Shown here: positions 60,340 through 64,000 of the stretch, piece after piece
Layout: every line of letters begins with the position of its first letter
How positions within the stretch are numbered: the first letter of the stretch is position 1
Assembly: GCF_019218635.1 (NCBI RefSeq)
Contig: NZ_JAHUZB010000010.1
Span: 1 to 64,000, forward strand
Source: Enterococcus alishanensis
GTDB lineage: Bacteria > Bacillota > Bacilli > Lactobacillales > Enterococcaceae
Length of the DNA stretch: 64,000 nt
Reading direction: 5' to 3'
Made by a program: the position numbers and the translations under genes
The notes under the pieces: model-generated
The model's database searches: none
What the model saw: the letters and a program-made list of their open reading frames with translations, nothing else
What the model was told of the DNA's origin: nothing

Positions 60340-61452
60340 TTAGCTAATTTTTAATTCACTAAAATCAATATCTTTTTCATCTTCTTCAGTCAGCTCTTTG
60401 ACATCTTCATAAGCAACTGGTCTTTTAAGAACAAATAGAATAATTGCATCAACTAAAGAACCAATTAGCAATGCTGCTAACCACGAAAGAGGATGTGTCA
60501 TTGTTACCATCGCAAATAAACCACCATGAGGAACGGGAGAACCTGCATTCCAGATCATGCTCAACGCACCACCCACTCCTGCACCAATTCCTGTTGAAAC
60601 AATACAACGCCATAAATCATTGAAAATAATCGGGTAACACCCTTCAGTAATCATGCAGACCCCCATTGGGAAAGCTGTCTTCAGTGTTTCAACCTCTGTT
60701 TTTGTATAGATATTTTTACCCACGATTTTTTGAAAGAAGTAAGCCATGGTCATGCCAAATGGTGTGACCATCGAAGCTAACATTAAAACCGCCATTGGTT
60801 CATTGATACCATTGGATTGTAAAGACAATAAGAAGGCAAATACGACTTTATTAATTGGTCCACCATAATCCACAGCTGACAATACGCCCACGATTAAACC
60901 AAACATTAATTTTTGATTAGTGTCTAATCCCAGTAAGAAATTATTTAACGCTTCAGTCAATGCAGCAATTGGAAAACCTAGAATATAATACATCACAAAA
61001 CCAATCACAATTGAGGAAATAAAAGGAATAATCAACATCGGTTTTAATCCGTCTGCCCACATAGGAACTTTCAATCGATCTTTTAAAAATTTAGTAAAAT
61101 AACCCGCAATATAACCACCGATAAAACCACCAATAAAACCTGCATTCATATTAATTGATATCATACCCACTAAAAATCCTGGTGCAATTCCGGGTTTGTC
61201 TGCAATCGAAAATGAAATTCCAGTTGCAATTACGACTGGTAACATGCCTAAAACTAATCCACCCATTGTGTACATTACATCAAAAAAATTGTAAGGGTTA
61301 TCAATACTTTCAATTGTTACGCCTCCCAAAAGACTACCAATTGCTAGCATGAAACCTGCACTAACAACTACTGGAATCAGATATGAGATTGCCGTTAGTG
61401 CATGTTGCTTAACGTTTGTAAAGAGTTTCCCACTCTGCTTGACTTCTGCCAT
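60340..61452 (-). CDS. Fructose-family PTS EIIC
   Basis: This 370-aa membrane protein has about nine hydrophobic segments and the fructose EIIC motifs: ISYLIPVVVSAGFMLAIGSLL, GFIGGFIGGYIAGY, AVDYGGPINKVVFAF and the sugar-binding FPMGVCMITEGCYPIIFND loop (family pattern: G-x-x-x-I-T-E-G-A-I-P), here Cys in place of Ala. Its partners IIB and IIA are separate genes just upstream. The family includes transporters for fructose and for mannosylglycerate, among others, so the sugar is open. Confidence 0.9.
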   Translation of the reverse strand: MAEVKQSGKLFTNVKQHALTAISYLIPVVVSAGFMLAIGSLLGGVTIESIDNPYNFFDVMYTMGGLVLGMLPVVIATGISFSIADKPGIAPGFLVGMISINMNAGFIGGFIGGYIAGYFTKFLKDRLKVPMWADGLKPMLIIPFISSIVIGFVMYYILGFPIAALTEALNNFLLGLDTNQKLMFGLIVGVLSAVDYGGPINKVVFAFLLSLQSNGINEPMAVLMLASMVTPFGMTMAYFFQKIVGKNIYTKTEVETLKTAFPMGVCMITEGCYPIIFNDLWRCIVSTGIGAGVGGALSMIWNAGSPVPHGGLFAMVTMTHPLSWLAALLIGSLVDAIILFVLKRPVAYEDVKELTEEDEKDIDFSELKIS

Positions 61453-61455
61453 TTT

Positions 61456-61773
61456 TTAAACTCCTCCTTTAACCACTTCTTCGACTTTTTGAATAAATTT
61501 GTTAGGAGATTTAATCACTAATTCAGTTGGTACTTCAATTATTTTCATCCCTTCAAAACGATCCTTTCCACTCACCTTTACATCAGCAGCAATGACCGCA
61601 ACATCCGCTTCTTTTAGTACTGCTTCTGGAATAGCATCTTCTGTCCCAATAGTCCCTTGTGTTTCAATATGAATTTCATGTCCCGCCTTTTCAGCTGCGT
61701 TTACTAACTTTTCTCTAGCAATATAAGTATGGGCAATTCCCGCAGTACACGCTGCTATACCTACTATTTTCAC
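61456..61773 (-). CDS. Fructose-family PTS EIIB
   Basis: This 105-aa subunit has the phosphorylated Cys9 in the start sequence VGIAACTAGIAHTYIA and the typical HEIHIETQGTIGTED strand. It accepts phosphate from the IIA encoded upstream. It starts at a GTG with an AGGAGG site and is followed three bases later by EIIC. Confidence 0.92.
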   Translation of the reverse strand: MKIVGIAACTAGIAHTYIAREKLVNAAEKAGHEIHIETQGTIGTEDAIPEAVLKEADVAVIAADVKVSGKDRFEGMKIIEVPTELVIKSPNKFIQKVEEVVKGGV

Positions 61774-61792
61774 AATATATTCCTCCTATATC

Positions 61793-62251
61793 TTATAAAA
61801 ATGCTTGTTTTACTTCTTCAACCGTCGTCGTACTCATCAATTGTTCAACTACGTTATCATTACCTAACTTTCCTGCCAATGCTGCTAACATTCTTAGATG
61901 TTCACTTTCACCACCATCTCCAGCCTTTACACAGAACAAACAAACAATTCTTACAGGTTTATCATCTAAACTTTCCCAAGGAATTTCATTTTTGAACATT
62001 CCAATGGCTATACCATTTTTGATAACGCTTTCACTTTGTCCATGAGGAATAGCTATTCCATTTCCTATACCTGTTTTACCAAGTGATTCTCTGTAATAAA
62101 TATCTTTCTCAAATGAGGGAATACTCGAAATATAATTTTGATCTGACAATAACTGTGCCATCTGTGTTATCGCCTCTGCTTTTGTACTACCAGTAAGATT
62201 CACAGCTATAATTTTCTCATCTAAAATATTGTTTAAATCTACTTGTTGCAC
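61793..62251 (-). CDS. Fructose/nitrogen-family PTS EIIA
   Basis: This 152-aa subunit has the phospho-His in GIGNGIAIPHGQSESV (His ~70). It contains a LREKTG-like stretch YYRESLGKTGIG. It passes phosphate from HPr to EIIB. The start is GTG with AAAAGGAGGG upstream. A strong hairpin separates it from the aldolase gene. Confidence 0.92.
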   Translation of the reverse strand: MQQVDLNNILDEKIIAVNLTGSTKAEAITQMAQLLSDQNYISSIPSFEKDIYYRESLGKTGIGNGIAIPHGQSESVIKNGIAIGMFKNEIPWESLDDKPVRIVCLFCVKAGDGGESEHLRMLAALAGKLGNDNVVEQLMSTTTVEEVKQAFL

Positions 62252-62277
62252 GTTTGAACCCTCCTTTTTTAAGATTC

Positions 62278-62313
62278 TTCTACGTCAAGTGGTAAACAGC
62301 GCTTGACGTAGAA
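62278..62313 (-). other. Intercistronic hairpin between aldolase and EIIA
   Basis: A perfect 12-bp stem TTCTACGTCAAG / CTTGACGTAGAA with a 12-base loop; no T-run follows on the minus strand. It probably marks an mRNA processing or stability site that sets the aldolase apart from the PTS genes, or acts as a weak attenuator. Confidence 0.65.
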
Positions 62314-62326
62314 AGAACAAGCTTAA

Positions 62327-63196
62327 TTAGTAATATAAATCTAACTTATTGTCTGACTTGAATAAATTAATCTTGTGTAAAGCAGTTTCTTTAGCAGCTA
62401 AATTACAGTCGGGGAACACCACATTAGGTTCACGAATTTCTGCATTTCCACTATCCAAAACTTCTCTTAATTTATCGGCAAAAGAAATTTTAATATCAGA
62501 AGAAATGTTAATTTTAGCGATACCTAAATCAACAGCTTGGCTTATTTCTTTATCTGGATTGCTTGATCCTCCATGAAGAACCAACGGAATATCAACAATT
62601 TTAGCAATTTCTGCCAAAATATCTAAGCGTAACTTAGGTTCTACATTTTTTGGGTAGATTCCGTGAGCAGTACCAATCGCAATTGCTAAAGAATCAATCT
62701 CAGTCCGTTCAACAAATTCTTTGGCTTTTGTCGGATCGGTGTAAATAATTTCACTTACGCCACCCTCAACCGTGTTTCCCGTATCACCGATTGTTCCTAA
62801 TTCTGCCTCTACTGAAACCCCAACTGCATGAGCAGCTTCGACGACTTTTTGAGTCATTACAATATTTTCTTCAAAAGGTAAATGAGAACCATCAATCATA
62901 ACGGAGGTAAAACCTAATTGAATAGCATGAATGACTTGTTCAAAAGATGCACCATGATCTAAATGAATTGCTACTGGTACTTTACTGTGATTTGCTTCGT
63001 AGATTACCTGACTAACAAAGCTGTCTCTGAGAAACTCTAATTCTAACGGATGAATTGCCATCATAAAAGGAGATTTTGCTTCTTCACAAGCTTCCATCAC
63101 CGCCGTTAGCAATTGACCACTTCCTGCATTAAAAGCTGGAACTGCAAAATGATTTTCTTTTGCAACATCTAACATTTGTTTTCCCGTAATTAACAT
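62327..63196 (-). CDS. Class II ketose-bisphosphate aldolase
   Basis: This 289-aa aldolase has the zinc motif HLDHGASFEQ, the DGSHLPFEENI motif, EAELGTIGD, AIGTAHGIY and PLVLHGGSS with the phosphate-binding loop, then the NISSDIK Asn-Ser-Asp. It belongs to the FbaA/GatY/KbaY group, which cleaves fructose- or tagatose-1,6-bisphosphate to DHAP and glyceraldehyde 3-phosphate; related enzymes cleave 1-phosphates. It is the first gene of the operon. ATG 63196 has AGAGG before it. The true substrate is uncertain. Confidence 0.85.
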   Translation of the reverse strand: MLITGKQMLDVAKENHFAVPAFNAGSGQLLTAVMEACEEAKSPFMMAIHPLELEFLRDSFVSQVIYEANHSKVPVAIHLDHGASFEQVIHAIQLGFTSVMIDGSHLPFEENIVMTQKVVEAAHAVGVSVEAELGTIGDTGNTVEGGVSEIIYTDPTKAKEFVERTEIDSLAIAIGTAHGIYPKNVEPKLRLDILAEIAKIVDIPLVLHGGSSNPDKEISQAVDLGIAKINISSDIKISFADKLREVLDSGNAEIREPNVVFPDCNLAAKETALHKINLFKSDNKLDLYY

Positions 63197-63240
63197 GACA
63201 GTACCTCTTTCTTTTTTTTGTTTTTTCATTCTTTATTTTT

Positions 63241-63267
63241 CTTTTTATTTCTTTTTATTTCTTTTTA
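63241..63267. repeat. 10-bp direct repeats downstream of the operon promoter
   Basis: CTTTTTATTT occurs at 63241-63250 and 63251-63260, with a partial third copy at 63261-63267, one per helical turn. The block lies at the transcription start of the leftward operon. It is a candidate DeoR operator. Confidence 0.55.
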
Positions 63268-63274
63268 CAACAAT

Positions 63275-63303
63275 AATATACAACTGAACACAAAAAATGT
63301 CAA
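63275..63303 (-). promoter_or_regulatory. Promoter of the ten-gene sugar operon
   Basis: On the minus strand, TTGACA (63298-63303), 17 bp, TATATT (63275-63280). The start falls near 63268, inside the repeat block. The 5' leader is about 70 nt. Confidence 0.8.
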
Positions 63304-63319
63304 TGATTAATTTCTATTT

Positions 63320-63350
63320 TTTTCTTTTGTTTTTCTTTTGTTTTCTTTTG
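63320..63350. repeat. TTTTCTTTTG direct repeats in the divergent region
   Basis: TTTTCTTTTG occurs three times, at 63320-63329, 63331-63340 and 63341-63350 (spacing 11 and 10). They lie between the leftward promoter and a TATAAT (63359-63364) for the DeoR gene. Repeats with helical spacing are typical of DeoR-family operators. Confidence 0.6.
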
Positions 63351-63387
63351 AAATGATTTATAATAACGATGAAGGAGTTGATAACTC

Positions 63388-64000
63388 ATGTTAGCTACCG
63401 AACGTGAATCGCTAATCAGAGAAAAAATCATAACGAATGGAATAGTTTATGTGGCGGACTTAGTAAAGGAAATGAACGTAACTAGTCCAACAATTAGAAA
63501 TGATTTAGACAAGTTAGTAAAAAAATATGATGACTTAGATCGTATTCATGGGGGAGTCATTTACAAATCGAAAGAAGAAAATTCTTTATCAGAAGTTATT
63601 ACAGGTTATAGTGAACGATCTTTCGAAAACATTTCACTAAAAAAAACCATCGCAAAACGGGCTTTACTATTGATCGAGAACGGAGACACCTTATTAATAG
63701 ATTCTAGTTCCACATGTTTTGAATTGGCCTCACTGTTGGCTGAATCAAATAAAAAAGTTACTATCATAACAAATGGCTTGTCTACCGGCACAGTTTTAAA
63801 ACAAAATCCCAAATTAACTGTCTTAGTCATTGGTGGTTTGCTGCACCCTAGCTCGAATACTATTTATGATGAATTCAATAGCCCCATTTATACCATGTTT
63901 AATATTGATAAGTATTTTTTTTCTGCATCAGGTCTTTCTATCAAAAGTGGTTTTTCTGAATTTAATATTATGGAGGTTAAAAATAAGAAAGCAAATGTTG
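63388..64000 (+). CDS. DeoR-family sugar regulator, cut off by the window edge
   Basis: The frame from ATG 63388 (GAAGGAG upstream) stays open for 204 codons to the right end, so it has no stop and the protein is partial. The start has the DeoR winged helix-turn-helix (VADLVKEMNVTSPTIRNDL, then RIHGGVIY) and the following effector domain has KTIAKRALLLIENGDTLLIDSSST, IITNGLS and TVLVIGGLLHPSS. DeoR regulators of this sort sense a sugar phosphate. It is divergent from the aldolase-PTS operon and its likely regulator. Full length would be about 250 aa. Confidence 0.9.
   Translation, partial: MLATERESLIREKIITNGIVYVADLVKEMNVTSPTIRNDLDKLVKKYDDLDRIHGGVIYKSKEENSLSEVITGYSERSFENISLKKTIAKRALLLIENGDTLLIDSSSTCFELASLLAESNKKVTIITNGLSTGTVLKQNPKLTVLVIGGLLHPSSNTIYDEFNSPIYTMFNIDKYFFSASGLSIKSGFSEFNIMEVKNKKANV

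Noticed and set aside
63230-63360. CRISPR-like or satellite repeats in the T-rich region
   Set aside because: The units are 10 bp, without spacers of constant length and without palindromes; helical spacing in a divergent promoter fits operator repeats better. Simple low complexity remains possible.
63606-63830. A 74-codon minus-strand frame near the right edge
   Set aside because: It is antisense to the DeoR regulator, whose helix-turn-helix and effector motifs read cleanly on the plus strand.

Overview
The window is a stretch of a low-GC Gram-positive (Firmicute) chromosome. It has AT-rich intergenic DNA, strong GGAGG-type ribosome binding sites, frequent GTG/TTG starts and rho-independent terminators after most transcription units. 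Gene content (treP/treA/treR, YhaMNO, YutD/YunD, LuxS, a SapRS-like two-component pair beside a GlcU transporter, a YheA/YlbF-type protein, mannose-family and fructose-family PTS systems) points to Lactobacillales, most likely Enterococcus or a close relative. Species cannot be fixed from the sequence alone. No insertion sequence, prophage, CRISPR array, rRNA or tRNA was seen; gene order looks chromosomal.

Layout. 1-5.4 kb: housekeeping singles (S1-domain protein, C-S lyase type aminotransferase, cyclophilin, ferredoxin-NADP reductase, PgpA-like protein). 4.6-6.95 kb: an ABC exporter operon ending in its own MerR regulator, with a classical 19-bp-spacer MerR promoter. 6.98-10.4 kb: the YunD-YutD-YutF-DUF1461 cluster. 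10.5-18.7 kb: DNA repair methyltransferase, LURP-one/SPFH pair, SRP RNA, tadA, zinc protease, NrnA, a CBS/DRTGG regulator, YbaK deacylase and an MFS exporter. 18.8-23.4 kb: trehalose operon with divergent treR. 23.4-25.7 kb: polar amino acid ABC importer. 26-28.9 kb: class III aminotransferase, Lrp/AsnC regulator and a shortened aspartase-like protein with palindromic control regions. 28.9-31.5 kb: sugar transporter and an orphan Bce-type two-component system. 31.6-41.9 kb: HesB-like protein, phosphohexomutase, the yhaO-yhaN-yhaM nuclease operon with a P-type ATPase, and a serine hydrolase. 42-47.9 kb: an L-sorbose (sor) operon with mannose-type PTS. 47.9-54.1 kb: LytTR/DUF3021 pair, YheA-like protein, class A PBP, RluA synthase, PrsW protease, a 34-codon small gene, luxS.

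54.2-64 kb holds the most unusual locus. One apparent ten-gene leftward operon (class II aldolase, fructose-type EIIA, EIIB, EIIC, D-lyxose isomerase, dhaK, a dhaL-rpiB gene fusion, a TIM paralogue, aldose epimerase, xylulokinase-like kinase) lies divergent from a DeoR regulator that runs off the right edge. The combination of DhaK/DhaL kinase, TIM-like and RpiB-like isomerases matches the enzymology known for erythrulose phosphates (EryH/EryI, LerI/DerI), but PTS uptake, a lyxose isomerase and a covalent DhaL-RpiB fusion are added. The fusion retains a perfect internal ribosome binding site and ATG, so a free RpiB-like protein may also be made. The substrate is not known from sequence.

All functions are read from recognisable motifs and gene context; no database search was possible. 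Starts were moved where a ribosome binding site clearly favoured an internal codon.
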